Below are positions 10,753 through 23,455 of a DNA stretch of 64,000 nucleotides, in pieces. This DNA comes from Nemertoderma westbladi (lineage: Eukaryota; Xenacoelomorpha; Nemertodermatida; Nemertodermatidae). The notes below the pieces were generated by a model. It searched no databases. It worked only from the letters and a program-made list of their open reading frames with translations, and was not told where the DNA came from. The DNA is taken from the NCBI GenBank assembly GCA_032718475.1, contig JAUCBJ010005441.1:1-64000 (forward strand). Reading direction: 5' to 3'. The translations under genes and the position numbers were made by a program. Every line of letters starts with the position of its first letter. Within the stretch, counting starts at the first letter, position 1.

Positions 10753-11247
10753 CGTTCGAACATATTATGAGTTTATCAGACATATTACTGATTGGTTTTA
10801 CTATCAGTTGGGCCTATCGAATTACTGAAATTAAAACCATAGAATACGGGTTGATTCCAGTTTAATTTTTGCTCCCAGTTTAGTATTTTATCCGCGATTG
10901 GTTGCTTGAGAAATAACTGGCTGTGATTGGAGAAAAATTCTGCACAATTAATTTTCCTCGGGCAATGAATGATTCCACATGGTGCCATATCAAACAGTCT
11001 GGTAGTTACGGTACAACTACTTACTTCTAGCACCAACAACTGTAGACTGTTAGTACCTGAAGGACGTACCAGCCAGTATAATACCTCAGTCCATTAGTAC
11101 CCTAATGTTGTAGTAAGTAAATCAATCATTATAGCTGCTGTAGCTTTCAGGGTTGGTTGTTTACTCAAACGGCGACAATCCCCCGGGTCTCTTAAGTTGT
11201 CCTTCAGCAAGGGACCTGTCGCACAGATATCTACGTCAACCCGTAGG
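10753..11247 (+). promoter_or_regulatory. FEN1 upstream region
   Basis: About 500 bases between the satellite and the FEN1 start codon. No TATA box at a convincing distance. The last 60 bases become GC-rich. Confidence 0.35.
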
Positions 11248-12402
11248 ATGGGTATATTGGGGCTCTCCAAACTATTGGGCGACTTAGCTCCGAGATCTGT
11301 GAAGGAGAACGAGATTAAGAACTACTTCGGAAGGATAGTAGCAATCGATGCCTCCATGTCCATCTACCAGTTCCTTATAGCAGTGCGATCGGAGGGGAAC
11401 GTTCTAACCAACGAGGCGGGAGAGACCACATCCCATCTAATGGGTCTTTTCTACAGGACAATCAGGATGGCCGAGCAGGGAATCAAACCAATATACGTGT
11501 TCGACGGGAAACCACCGGAACTAAAATCCGGCGAGTTGGACAAACGTAAAGAACGGAGGGACGAGGCAGAGAAAGCGCTGGCCGAGGCGCAGGAGAAAGG
11601 CGACACCGAAGGCATAGATAAGTTCAACAGACGACTCGTCAAGGTAACCAAACATCACTCGGAGCAGTGCAAAGAATTGCTACGGGTTATGGGCGTCCCC
11701 TACGTAGACGCGCCTTGCGAAGCGGAAGCTCAATGCGTCGAGATAGTAAACAAAGGGAAGGCCTACGCGGTCGGCACAGAGGATATGGACAGTCTTACAT
11801 TCGGGGCCAAAGTCCTGCTGCGGCATCTAACCTACAGCGAGGCTAGGAAGATGCCGATACAAGAGTACCACGTGGAGAAGGTGCTCAGCGAGTTGGGAAT
11901 AGATAGAAGCGCTTTCATAGATCTATGCATCCTTCTGGGCTGCGATTACTGCCCCTCCATTAAGGGAATCGGGCCGAAACGCGCTATCGATTTAATCACG
12001 AAACACAAAAGTATCGAGGAAGTTCTCAAACAGATAGACACAGCGAAGTACCCCGTCCCGGACGAGTGGAAGTTTAAGGAGGCGAGGGAACTCTTCCTCA
12101 ATCCGGAGGTGGAAGACGCCACTGAGTTCGAGCCGAAGTGGGAAGAGCCGGATGTGGAGAAGGTAGTAGAGTTTATGGTTCAACGAAACGGGTTCAATGA
12201 GGAGCGGATACGGAACTCGTTGAAGAAGTTGGTGAAGGCGCGATCGGGAAGCACCCAGGGACGGTTGGATCAGTTCTTCACGGTACTTCCCGCCTCGGCC
12301 AGCACACCCACAACAGTGGGAAAACGGAAGTCGACAGAACCGAAGGGTTCGGCAAAGAAGAAGCCCAATACCGGGAGAGGGGGAGGGAGACGACCTCGAT
12401 AG
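11248..12402 (+). CDS. FEN1: Flap endonuclease 1
   Basis: A 384-residue structure-specific nuclease that removes 5' flaps in Okazaki fragment maturation and long-patch base excision repair, loaded by PCNA. I start it at ATG 11248 (AGGATGG context, A at -3 and G at +4) because the mature enzyme begins at the glycine after Met ([10 protein letters not shown]); the frame is open further upstream but without a better ATG. All metal ligands are present at the human positions: D34, D86, E158, E160, D179, D181 and D233. The helix-hairpin-helix stretch IKGIGPKRA follows. The PCNA box QGRLDQFF is at 337-344, and a basic tail (KRK, AKKK) serves as nuclear signal. The coding region is intronless, as in mammals. 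It lies antisense inside NCOA6 intron 4. Confidence 0.97.
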   Translation: MGILGLSKLLGDLAPRSVKENEIKNYFGRIVAIDASMSIYQFLIAVRSEGNVLTNEAGETTSHLMGLFYRTIRMAEQGIKPIYVFDGKPPELKSGELDKRKERRDEAEKALAEAQEKGDTEGIDKFNRRLVKVTKHHSEQCKELLRVMGVPYVDAPCEAEAQCVEIVNKGKAYAVGTEDMDSLTFGAKVLLRHLTYSEARKMPIQEYHVEKVLSELGIDRSAFIDLCILLGCDYCPSIKGIGPKRAIDLITKHKSIEEVLKQIDTAKYPVPDEWKFKEARELFLNPEVEDATEFEPKWEEPDVEKVVEFMVQRNGFNEERIRNSLKKLVKARSGSTQGRLDQFFTVLPASASTPTTVGKRKSTEPKGSAKKKPNTGRGGGRRPR

Positions 12403-12577
12403 GTCACTGGATACATAGGTCGAAGGGTCACTGACCCCACTAACGGCGGCCCAACTATACTAACGCCAGTAGCCAATCTACTAGATTTGGATTCAAAGGA
12501 GTCTATTTTTTTTATGATTTATTAACTGACAGTATAATTATTATTATTATAGACTTTCCATAAACGTAACAGTGAAC

Positions 12578-12583
12578 AATAAA
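12578..12583 (+). terminator. FEN1 polyadenylation signal
   Basis: AATAAA 176 bases after the FEN1 stop codon. A second AATAAA lies at 12655-12660. Confidence 0.6.
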
Positions 12584-12923
12584 GATGACTTCGTTGCACT
12601 GAACATTGACCTAATGTGTGAAACATCATAGAGAAAAGTGTAATTGCACTGATTAATAAAAGTCAGTAATCCCCCATCATTATTGAAGTTCGTTGTGTTT
12701 CATATTTATGAACATTAACATATTTAAGTGCAATGATATTTCTAACTTAATGTCAATTATTTAGGTTTTAAAAAAATGTATAAAGTACTTCGGCCGTTAG
12801 GCCAGGTTTCTTGACGACTATAAACTACTCATTTAGCTACCATTTAGGGATGCAAGACAGAGATGCGCCTTGGCTAGTCACTTTAAGTAAATCCAAGGCA
12901 ACATATTTAACCACTACGTGAAG

Positions 12924-14451
12924 GTGGGACCACAGCTAACCTAACTAGGTTTAGTAAACTCGAACGAGTTGGGACCACAGCTAACCTAACTAGGTTTAAT
13001 AAACTCGAACGAGTTGGGACCACGGCTAACCTAACTAGGTTTAATAAACTCGAACGAGTTGGGACCACGGCTAACTTAACTAGGTTTAGTAAACTCGAAC
13101 GAGTTGGGACCACGGCTAACCTAACTAGGTTTAATAAACTCGAACGAGTTGGGACCACGGCTAACTTAACTAGGTTTAGTAAACTCGAACGAGTTGGGAC
13201 CACGGCTAACCTAACTAGGTTTAATAAACTCGAACGAGTTGGGACCACGGCTAACTTAACTAGGTTTAGTAAACTCGAACGAGTTGGGACCACGGCTAAC
13301 CTAACTAGGTTTAATAAACTCGAACGAGTTGGGACCACGGCTAACCTAACTAGGTTTAATAAACTCGAACGAGTTGGGACCACGGCTAACTTAACTAGGT
13401 TTAATAAACTCGATCGAGTTGGGACCACGGCTAACTTAACTAGGTTTAGTAAACTCGAACGAGTTGGGACCACGGCTAACCTAACTAGGTTTAATAAACT
13501 CGAACGAGTTGGGACCACGGCTAACTTAACTAGGTTTAATAAACTCGAACGAGTTGGGACCACGGCTAACCTAACTAGGTTTAATAAACTCGAACGAGTT
13601 GGGACCACGGCTAACCTAACTAGGTTTAATAAACTCGAACGAGTTGGGACCACGGCTAACTTAACTAGGTTTAGTAAACTCGAACGAGTTGGGACCACGG
13701 CTAACCTAACTAGGTTTAATAAACTCGAACGAGTTGGGACCACGGCTAACTTAACTAGGTTTAGTAAACTCGAACGAGTTGGGACCACGGCTAACCTAAC
13801 TAGGTTTAATAAACTCGAACGAGTTGGGACCACGGCTAACTTAACTAGGTTTAGTAAACTCGAACGAGTTGGGACCACGGCTAACCTAACTAGGTTTAAT
13901 AAACTCGAACGAGTTGGGACCACGGCTAACTTAACTAGGTTTAGTAAACTCGAACGAGTTGGGACCACGGCTAACCTAACTAGGTTTAATAAACTCGAAC
14001 GAGTTGGGACCACGGCTAACCTAACTAGGTTTAATAAACTCGAACGAGTTGGGACCACGGCTAACTTAACTAGGTTTAATAAACTCGATCGAGTTGGGAC
14101 CACGGCTAACCTAACTAGGTTTAATAAACTCGAACGAGTTGGGACCACGGCTAACCTAACTAGGTTTAATAAACTCGAACGAGTTGGGACCACGGCTAAC
14201 CTAACTAGGTTTAATAAACTCGAACGAGTTGGGACCACGGCTAACTTAACTAGGTTTAATAAACTCGATCGAGTTGGGACCACGGCTAACTTACTAGGTT
14301 TAATAAACTCGAACGAGTTGGGACCACGGCTAACCTAACTAGGTTTAATAAACTCGAACGAGTTGGGACCACGGCTAACTTAACTAGGTTTAATAAACTC
14401 GATCGAGTTGGGACCACGGCTAACTTACTAGGTTTAATAAACTCGAACGAG
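12924..14451 (-). repeat. 45-bp satellite array in NCOA6 intron 4
   Basis: About 34 units of 45 bp. Each holds the palindrome AACTCGAWCGAGTT and the words GGGACCACGGCTAAC and TAACTAGGTTTAATAAA. Two main variants (CTAACCTAAC and CTAACTTAAC) alternate for long stretches, a 90-bp higher-order pattern. On the minus strand the unit is open in one frame (VPTRSSLLNLVRLAV) for 458 codons until a 1-base deletion repeated near 14290 and 14425. I see no start context or domain, so I treat it as satellite. Confidence 0.95.
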
Positions 14452-14775
14452 GTTCTTATATTGAAACGGGAATAATATTTGGTTTATGTTTGTTTCTCAT
14501 ATAAGACAAAGTCTATCACGTTATTTTTTAAACAATATCATGTTTTGATCTCAGCACAACTTGTACAGTAAGATTGTAAGCTAAATTTTGCAATATCTTC
14601 GACTTCTCTGCGGAATTCAGCAAATGGTTTTCATTGGATCTGTCATTCCAATTTTTTGAAACTATGGAATGTTGCCTGTACATTTTGTTAAATATTTCCT
14701 CGGAATAAAAATGTTCTCTACCGGTACAACGAAAATAAATACTTTGTTTTCAATGAGAAATCATACGAAACCCAC

Positions 14776-14905
14776 CTAGCGTTGTGTTGTGTGCACCATT
14801 TGGGTTGCCCGGAAACCGAATGGGTGCCCCCACGCTATTGGTTATCATCTGCTGCTGTTGAGTAGGACCGGGAGAGGTTCCAGAATTAACACGCAGTTTA
14901 GAAAC
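14776..14905 (-). CDS. NCOA6: NCOA6 exon 4 (Gln-run segment)
   Basis: Acceptor TTTACTTGACAG, donor GTGGGT. Entered in phase 0, it encodes about 43 residues including PTQQQQMITN and ends in phase 1, matching exon 5. Its flanks are non-coding. Confidence 0.78.
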
Positions 14906-16663
14906 CTGTCAAGTAAACAAATTTATGTTTTAGACTAAAAACTAACTTCAATTAAATATTAATATTGTAACATTCAAATCTGATGAATGTATAATGGAAT
15001 AATAATTCCTGGGACAGTATGGGTGAAATGGGTCCCGACAACACTAAATTAGTCACTCCCTGACGGGGCCCAGAAGGGATTACAGTCTATAAGAGCCATG
15101 GGACAGGTAGCCGCGGCGCGGTATAAATGGATGCCCGTAGTGAATGAAATGTACAGCCAGGCCAGTACTGCCACTAGACAGGAAATCCCGACGCCAAGGT
15201 ATTGTTTAATCGCCGGAAATAATCAATTGTTTGGACGGAATTAATGTTTGCATGTCGAGAATAATTATTTTGATACTGCAAAAAAGTTTCGGAAAAATAT
15301 TATGAAATTTAACCCTTAAACTGGTAAGGATTTTTCTAAAACGTCATCTCCGCTTGGTGAAAACTCTAATGAGTTCTGCGATTGTCAGTTGTTAGCAAGT
15401 CGTAAGACTTTATTACTGTAAGAAAAAATGCTACTGGCTACTGACTACTGACCTAGAGCAAAAACGACTCTAACGATTTTGATGAAATTTGCATGAACCA
15501 TGAAAATAGATTTATATGGGTACTTGTGAAATCGCGGTTTAAATTGAAACATCTCAACTTGTTTTACTTCGAAAAATAGCCGCATAAAACGAAAATTGCC
15601 ATAGACTCAATTATAGAATCACCAGCTGATGTGCTCATGAAAAAAATGATAGAGAGTGTCTAGTAATGAATGCTACTATTGAATAGGCCCGGCCCAAACT
15701 GCAGAGAAGTATATTACTTGCCAAGTTTAGTAAGGTTGTGTTTACTCAGTAACTCTATCCCAGACAGCAAGCAAATATCAACTGTTAGTTACCCCAGCTG
15801 ATAGCTCTTCCCAGTGAATCCTATGGGAATATCTACCAGGTTACTCACTGTGCTGTGTTATGTGGCAGGCCAGCTGAATGAATTTTAGTTAGACAGCGTA
15901 CTTCTGTTGAGTATCCGGTACTACAATTTTGGTAATTAAAAACCTTTTAGGAGGAGGAGGTTAATGACTTAATCTTGGCAAACATTAAATACATGATTCA
16001 TTCAACCCAGAGTAAATTAGTTTAAAATTACCTACTGTGTCGCTCTGCTGAATGAATTTGAGCAATAATTGGGTAGGTTAATTCTTCACTCAACCCACAC
16101 ATATATACTTAATGACTAACTGTACATCCCCTGCGTAATAAGACTTCACATTGGAAGATTTTTCCATACCCAGTATAATACCAGTATAATTCATTTTTAA
16201 AATAAATTAAGATTACCTTCTCAACCCAGAGGGAATCTGTCTTATGTTTCTACTGTATACTGCGCGCATCACCTACTATAGAAATTCAAAAAGTTTAATG
16301 AATTTTAGCAATAATAATTGTATAGATTACTTATAACTGCTACAGTAGAATCAGCTTTAGCGAATATCCATTACTGTAGGTTACTGTTGATAGCGGAGAA
16401 ACTGAATTACAGTATTATAGTTATTAGCAACTAGCAAGTCCTACACTGAGAAAAATGCTACTTACTACTGCTGACTACTGACCCAGAGCAAAACGGCTCT
16501 AATTATTTTTATAAAATTTTGAATGCGCCTTGAAAATAGATTTCTAAGGGGATTTGTTAAATCGCGGTCTAAATTGAAACATATTTACCAAAATAATAAC
16601 GGATTCGACTTATTACTTCTTTTGCGCGATTGTATTGAATTCATGAGCTACTAGTATTACAGC

Positions 16664-17536
16664 CAAGGCGTCCTTTAATACAGGCCATGCAGCCGAGATT
16701 TAGGCAAAATTAGCGTAGGCTGAAAGTTTTACAATGGGCTATATAGGAATTTCAATGAATATTATGGTTAGTAAGACAATGTTTGTATCTTGTTAGTTGA
16801 AATATACGTCAGTAAGCAATAATTTGTAATTTATTATGTATGTACTAATATTTAGACATTTCAAATGACGTCTAATCAAAAAAACTTCTTAATAATATTA
16901 TATTTATTTAATATAATTAACCATTCATTTAATACTAAGTACAAGGCATAGCTTTGGTGGATATGGCGACATAATGGCGGTGACGTTTTGGTGGCTCTGG
17001 TGACATGGTGCTGTATCGGTGGCGTTATGGTTATGGACTTAATATATATTATTACTATATGTTACTATATTATATACTATATTATATTATTACTTTATAT
17101 TATTATTAGGTACCTATGCAAACCTTAGGTAACTATGGCAACCTATGGAAACCTATTCAGGGTTCGGTTACTCAGAGAGTGGCGTCGAAATTAGATCGGC
17201 AGTAGCCGACACAGCATTTACGAGGCATTATCAGTCTATAGGCAGTTACAGAGTTAAAGTATAGGCCTAAGAATGTGGAACGATATAAACAAAACTTGTT
17301 TTTAATTAGCCAACTAACGAACTAATTAAATTAATACAAATTAGTCTAACTCCGGCAACCAGCAAGAATGTTTGTTGCAGTACTCTTGTTCTTGTTCTTG
17401 TACACACACACCTGAACACTGCGGTGTACAACATCAGTAGTAGGCCTACTGTTGTCACTAAAGTGATACAAAAGTTTCAGCCTACGCTAATTTCACCTAA
17501 ATCTCGGCTGCATGGCCTGTATTAAAGGGCGCCTTG
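16664..17536. mobile_element. hAT-like non-autonomous element with 8-bp target duplication
   Basis: ATTACAGC lies directly on both sides (16656-16663 and 17537-17544). The TIRs start CAAGGCG and run about 65 bp with few mismatches (shared word GGCCATGCAGCCGAGATTTA). The interior of 870 bp has no transposase. Confidence 0.75.
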
Positions 17537-17775
17537 ATTACAGCACATTGAGCTATAACAGCTATTACTATTGATACCTCGATTCCTCTCCTACTACTCT
17601 GTCCGACTGAATAAAAATAATCACTTCGCTAACCGCCGCTCTCTATCTGCTATCATAATAACAGCTGTTATAATTCATTAGATGATTACAACATAATTTT
17701 GCGGTGAACAGAAATAATTATTAGTTTGAAGCTGTGTATAAATTCAAAATTTCTCATACACCGGGATTACAGCAC

Positions 17776-18840
17776 TACAGCACAAAGAAGGTAACTAAGT
17801 TTGAAGTAAGAAGGTAACTAAGTTTGAAGTCACTAGTAATGGACATAAGATTGAAAATAAAAAGGAAGTTAAATATTTAGGCGCCACATTGGATAACTGC
17901 TTATCAGGAGAAAGTACAGTGAAAAATATTTTCTCGAAAGTTAACAGTAGGCTTAGGTTTCTATACAGAAATAAAAATAGTTTGAACACCGACTCCCGCA
18001 AGTTACTTTGCTCTTCTTTAATACAGTGTCACATGGACTATGCATGCTCTTCTTGGTATGAAGGCTTAACCAAACAGCTTAAATGTAAATTACAAGTAGC
18101 TCAGAATAAAGTAGTACGATTTATTAAAGACTACAAACCTAGGCACCACCTAACTCCAGATGACTTTTCTGAATCTGGACTACTTAACTTAGATAGTAGA
18201 GTTAAGCAGCTACGCCTTAACCATGTGCATAAAGTGTATAATGGTAAATGTCCCAATTACCTAAAACAAAAATTCAACAGAGTACGCGATACACACTCTT
18301 ACAGTACCAGAGCTAGTGCTTCAAACTTCTACCTCCCGAATTGCAAATCCTTTGAATCTGATACTTTCTTTTTTAACGGCATAAAAAATTGGAACGCTCT
18401 GCCTAATGAAATTAAAAACCTAAATAATCAACATTCTTTTAAATCTGCAGTTAAATCTCACCTCCGTGTGCAATGTAAAAATAGGTACAATAGTCCTACA
18501 GTAAGTTATTAGTTTATTAATTATTTACTATTTATACTGTAATTACGTTTTATATTAAATTGTTCTGTACATTACATCTTTATCGTTGAGTCGGGCATTG
18601 TCACGCTCTCGGTAAAGTTGTACATGTACATAGTGTAATTACGTTTTATATTAGTTTTAGGTTAGCGTAGTGTAATATTGTATTTGTAACCAAGTAACAT
18701 AAAGGACCCCCTTGGAAATAAGCTGCAAAGCTTTAGGGGTAATCCTATATGTTATGTTGGACAATACCTTTATACCGGTACATTGTTTGGTGTATTTGTT
18801 ATTGTTTTTACATAATGTATAAATAAATCTATCTACAGTA
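17776..18840 (+). mobile_element. 5'-truncated CR1/L2-like LINE insertion
   Basis: Flanked by the 14-bp direct repeat CGGGATTACAGCAC (17762-17775 and 18841-18854). It starts inside the reverse transcriptase and ends in the 3' tail TAAATAAATCTATCTAC, as target-primed insertions do. Confidence 0.82.
17790..18512 (+). pseudogene. C-terminal part of a CR1/L2-like reverse transcriptase
   Basis: The reading frame is open from the truncation point to a natural stop at 18510-18512, with no frameshift. Motifs of the thumb and C-terminal region of non-LTR polymerases are present: EVKYLGATLDN, then SLIQCHMDYACSSWY, LQVAQNKVVRFI and WNALPNEIKN. The catalytic palm with the FADD-type motif is missing because of 5' truncation, so it cannot encode a working enzyme. 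The clean frame argues for recent insertion. Confidence 0.85.
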
Positions 18841-20986
18841 CGGGATTACAGCACGCTCAGAGTACTAAATTATCGGACAGAACAAAAAGCTTTCACTTGA
18901 CTCTTACGACTCGCTTCACGGGCCGCTAGGCCCGTCTCTAGTACTTGGTGGGAAATATTTATGAAATATATTCTGACTAATATGAGTTGTTCGCTAACGC
19001 CGCAAAGATACGCATTTAGTTCTTTCTTTATTTTTGAATATGATCTTGTTTGTGTACTCTGCGCTTTATTTTCTATTTATTTTCGAATCTTATCTAGTTC
19101 GTGTACTATTACTATTACATCTTTATTCCTTTTACCCATTTATTATTATTATTACCGTACGTTTAATTGCTAATTATCTCTTTCGTATTTTTCCCAGTAT
19201 TAATTTCATTGATCTTTCATTTGTTCTATAATTGCTCACATTTCATATTACTTTGTTTCCATTATTTCACATATTTTCACTTTACATAATCACTTTACAT
19301 ACTTAAACTGACCCGTTCTTGTTCCGTCTCCCAGAAAGTAATTTTAGTAAGTAATTCAAATAGTCCTTAATTAACAAACATTATAGTGATATTTTTTGAT
19401 TTGAAAGCTGTCATTGATAAAACTTCAGTCTAGATTTGTTTCTTATTGGAATATTTAACACCTTTGTATTATTACCTTCCATTCTTGCTGGTCTAAATGT
19501 TCGAACCTTTATTTGATTCTCGGCTAATTTAATAATTAATAGTGTAGATATCATCCTTTGACCCTGAGACGCTCGACGACGTCCGGCAGTCTTGTGGTTT
19601 TCATAAGTAGGCTGCCCGTGATCCTCTTACAAGGGTTGGCTGATCATATCACACATATCAAATTAATATTTCATTTATGCGAGAGATATTGTGGTTCGTG
19701 TACATTTCTGACGGCGAAGATCATCCCCTCTCTATACATCCACACTGCAAATTAATTATACATCACTGCTCTAACCAATCATAATAGAGATTCACTTCAC
19801 TCGTTATCCAATGACAAACACAATCTAGCTTTCCTGATTGACCTCTCAATTATCCCCATCCCAAGTAATTCAGCTTTCAATCTCTTTAAATCTCAAATTG
19901 CTCTTCATTCTAAGCCTTTTTATATTTCTGGGTGACGCACAAGATTTTTTACCGCTCTACAACCGTTCGTCTCATTTATTTATGTCTGTTATTTTTCCGC
20001 TCAATTTACCGCTCCACAACTTTGCTTTATTTCTTTTCGAATCGTCTTTATTTTTCCCTTATTTTTTGATAGTTTCCTTGTTCGATTGTATATTATTATT
20101 CTTTATGCGTATCATTTCGACGTTCTGAAATTATTTTCAAATAGAATCAATACTGCAGTTTATGCTAAAATAACAAATTATATATTTCATTTCGAATGAT
20201 TTCTTTATGTGTAACAAAGATAACAATAAATAACCAGATTTTTATAATTCCATCTTGCCTTTTTTATGAGCGTGTTGATATAATGAAAACTTAGCGTCAC
20301 CTTGAGTATTAGTACACGCACATGAGTTTAATGAGAGTAAGTTCTATACTTGGTGGGAACTTTTCCTTCAATCTATTCTGCTTTGGTGAAAACTCGAGTT
20401 ATATTAAAACCTGCCAGGAAGGTAACATTGAATTATCTGTCAACGTCAACAGGCCCATTGTATTGGGCTGTTGATGAGCTTCATGACAGTAGTTGAATCG
20501 ACTCCAGACGATCACAACTACTCGGTAGTAAAGCGCGGGAAAATTGTCTAATTTCAACTCTAATGGCCGTTTCATCATTATAACTATAAGTCACAAACAA
20601 ACTGTATGCACCAGTTTGAAGGTCATTTTCTCCTCTTTCAGATGATATATATAACGGCCTCTGAAGTTGTAAATTACGCAGTCTATCGCTAACTTAATGC
20701 TGTGAATTAATTCGCAGTTATTTTAAAATAATTAATCTTATTCAATAAAAAAAAAACTGTTGGGAAGATCCAGTTTTTGTCAACATTTTCAATGCGGAGA
20801 AATTAAATTGTGCTCTCTAACTGCACGAGTCGGCTGATTTAAAGTACGAGCGAAGCGATTGCTAAAATCCCAACGAGTGCAACACTCAATACACGATGGC
20901 AAAATATCTTAATTTCGGACCTCTGAAACTAGTGACAATGAGTTATCTGATTTATTTTTACTGGATCTATTAAGGAGTGGAGGGGT

Positions 20987-21002
20987 GGGGGGGGGGGGGG
21001 GG
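20987..21002 (+). repeat. G16 tract next to a dispersed repeat
   Basis: Sixteen G in a row. The following 300 bases (to about 21310, with the word AAATGGCGGAGGAG) match 53200-53300. Confidence 0.9.
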
Positions 21003-21827
21003 TGCTTGGTAACTCCCCTGGTCTTTTTTTTAATTTGTTTATATCTCCAATGTGGTTGAAAAAGGCATAGAAAACGATATAATATCGAAAAGAGAATGAA
21101 CTATAAAGTAAATAAAATTTGAAAAAAAAATTTTAACCATGAAAAACCCCATGTTTTTTCTAATTTATCATTAAAATTTTTGAAATTAAGAAAACTTGTC
21201 GAAATTTATTGAAGCTTATGAAATTACCTTTCTTTCATATAAATCAAAAATTGGAAAAAAAGGTTAAGAAATGGCGGAGGAGTAGTATTTTTCGTGTGAA
21301 AAAATGTTTACCGTTCCGTTACGCCCCTAAGCGTCACAGATACATTATATTTAATTGTAAAATGAAAAATCTAAGAAATCTCTGGATTTACATTTAATTT
21401 ATTTAATATCTTTTACTTGTACGAATAATTTTCATGCCATTCTTTTTATGAATTCCAAACTGATAATTCCGCATTCAATTCTTAAATTTACATAAACGTT
21501 TTTTGAACTATAAGTATAACTATAACTATAAGTATATATATAGAATAAAAACTCTCACCAAGGAGGAATAGCAGAAAAATCTAATCTCTACCAAGTCCAG
21601 ACGATGGCGCATAAACATATATGAGTTCTCACCAAGTCAAACACAACCATTAAAAAAGTATCCAAGTGGAATTGGCCCTCCCAACACTCATGAGTTTTCA
21701 CCAGTTTAAGGGTTTAATAGTAAAATGCGGGTATCAAAGTGGTGTGTGTAAAATTTATAATAAAATAGTTAATATTTAATTGCTACTATTAGCTCATTTT
21801 ATATTTAAGGGGAGGGATGCCGGCCTG

Positions 21828-22060
21828 CCCCCCCCCCCCCCCCCCCCTCTCTCTCTCTCCCAGGGTCAACATTTTGTAATTATATTTATTCTACAGCAGA
21901 ATTTAAAAATGGCTTAACTATATCTATTTTAGTTTTCGAGCTATCGCCTTCTCTTGGCCGATAGTCAAATGTAAGACAGACAGACAGACAACCGACCGCC
22001 GGACAGAATAGATTCCACCAAATTTTAAAACGGACACCGAAAAAAAAATAAGCGACCCAG
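21828..22060 (-). repeat. C20 tract plus dispersed repeat fragment
   Basis: Twenty C, then a CT run, then DNA containing GACAGACAGACA and TTTAGTTTTCGAG, which is the inverted counterpart of 53440-53701 (ending in a G21 tract). This is a member of the G-tract repeat family. Confidence 0.7.
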
Positions 22061-22355
22061 TTAACTAACTCCCTTAAATATAATTTTAGAATTGTTGAAT
22101 TCCTTTGCATCAGACATTATTAGTACCCTAGTACACATCTGTTATTAACCAACCAAATAGATTACAAATAGACAGTTTTGAGCAGGAAGATTTTTGACAA
22201 CCTCATACAAAATACAACTCCATCAAATAAATATGTGAAATAACACCCAGAATGCCACATTAATGTTGATTTTTTCCCAACTAGATCCCCTGACATGCAC
22301 TATACAATACACTGTATACTACAATGTGTACAGGGTAAGTTAGAGACTGCCAAAC

Positions 22356-22498
22356 CTTTTGATTTCTCTTGCGAGTTGCATCTTTGGGTAAGGGAGGCGG
22401 CAATGGTCGGAGGAATGTGGCGCCATCGATTAGCTGAGGTTCGGATGATGGGCCAGGTATCGGTTCTCCACTCGACACCACATTATTAACGATTCCAT
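22356..22498 (-). CDS. NCOA6: NCOA6 exon 3
   Basis: Acceptor TCTCCTATAG. Entered in phase 1 (completing an Asp codon), it encodes about 48 residues including the Pro-rich FLRPLPPPLPKD and a basic end TRKRNQK. The donor I use, GTTTGG at 22355, is weak; it is chosen because it gives phase 0, which exon 4 needs. Confidence 0.65.
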
Positions 22499-22829
22499 CT
22501 ATAGGAGAACAATTTATTATAGTGTACCACCACACTGATTCTATACTTAAAATATTTTATTATTTAATGTGTAACTTACAGTAAATATTTTGCATGGCAA
22601 ATTTAATACTTTCTACGCCACTAAATCTAATTTTTGGATAAGGGGAGCTTGAGTTGGATTAATTTTCGGGGTGTAGGAAAAGTTTGTTTTCAGGAGGTCC
22701 AAACCTTAATTAAAACTGCATGTTGTAACCCTAACAACAAATCATTTACGGTAGTCAATGAATTACCTAAATAACTCAACTTTGGTTATTTTACAGGAGA
22801 ATCCAAAACTGTATATTTAGTATTTATTT

Positions 22830-23215
22830 ACTGCAACGAACTACATGATATCTGAGATATGGGCGTTTGAAAGTTGATAGCTTTGCAGCCGCGCGAGGCT
22901 ATTTTACTCCCTTTAACAATACTCCGCATTCTGGAACACTTTGCAACGTGATAGTATTAGTTATTGCATTATTGCCCAGCTACTTATGAATATGTATGTT
23001 CCAGAATTATGTGTCTTTATGAAATATAAGAATATACCCTCCGAAGATGCAAAACCATGCCACATTCGAATGCTCATTCCTTATCTGTTTTTCAACGAAA
23101 TTCAGATTGTGTTACACATTTGGAATCCTTGTATGGCCAGCTTTCTAACAGTACCATCAAATCATTATAAGGTTATATAATAACTGCGGTGTAACTGGTG
23201 CAATATCGCCGGTTT
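22830..23215. repeat. Diverged relative of the 25476-26400 foldback element
   Basis: Shares with that element GGGCGTTTGAAAGT-type ends, CATTATTGCCCAGCTAC, TTTTCAACGAAATTCAGAT and AACTGCGGTGTAACTGGTG. The arms are partly complementary to each other. No target duplication resolved. Confidence 0.6.
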
Positions 23216-23455
23216 TTATAAAGGTAGTCGTTGTAGTAGTAGTTCCGGGATAGGCCCGGCCCTTTATTCTCCGAAATATATAATATTAGTAAAAATTATT
23301 AATCAACTCCCAAATCACGTAATGTAAATAATGTTTATCAGACAGTCGTCGAAATAGCTTTAATCGTTAAAAGAGTTTTAATTGTCTTAGGTATTTGCAT
23401 TTAAAAATTTTTATTTTATTTTTTTTACTTTTTGATTATTTTTCCAAGGAGAGAG

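Larger units (their letters stand above)
15313..21712. mobile_element. 6.4-kb TIR element inside NCOA6 intron 3, non-autonomous
   Basis: The ends are CCCTTAAACTGGT and its complement, flanked by TTTAA on both sides (15308-15312 and 21713-21717). Subterminal copies of CTTGGTGAAAACTC recur near both ends (15351, 20341-20400, 21550-21700), a usual layout for transposase-binding repeats. No transposase of its own is visible. It has been colonised by a hAT-like element (16664-17536) and a LINE (17776-18840). A diverged direct duplication lies at about 15450-15560 and 16485-16580. T-rich DNA from 18960 to 20150 gives random open frames only. Confidence 0.6.

Noticed and set aside
11197-11247. Longer FEN1 N-terminus of 17 extra residues
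   Set aside because: It would start at TTG; the conserved MGI start at 11248 has a strong context and FEN1 needs the glycine near its N-terminus.
12907-14283. 458-codon minus-strand frame in the 45-bp array as a protein
   Set aside because: It is the satellite unit read in a stop-free frame; there is no domain and no start context, and the frame breaks where units lose a base.
18961-20128. Short hydrophobic frames as membrane proteins
   Set aside because: The DNA is T-rich, which yields Phe/Leu/Ile-rich random frames; there is no homology or gene context.
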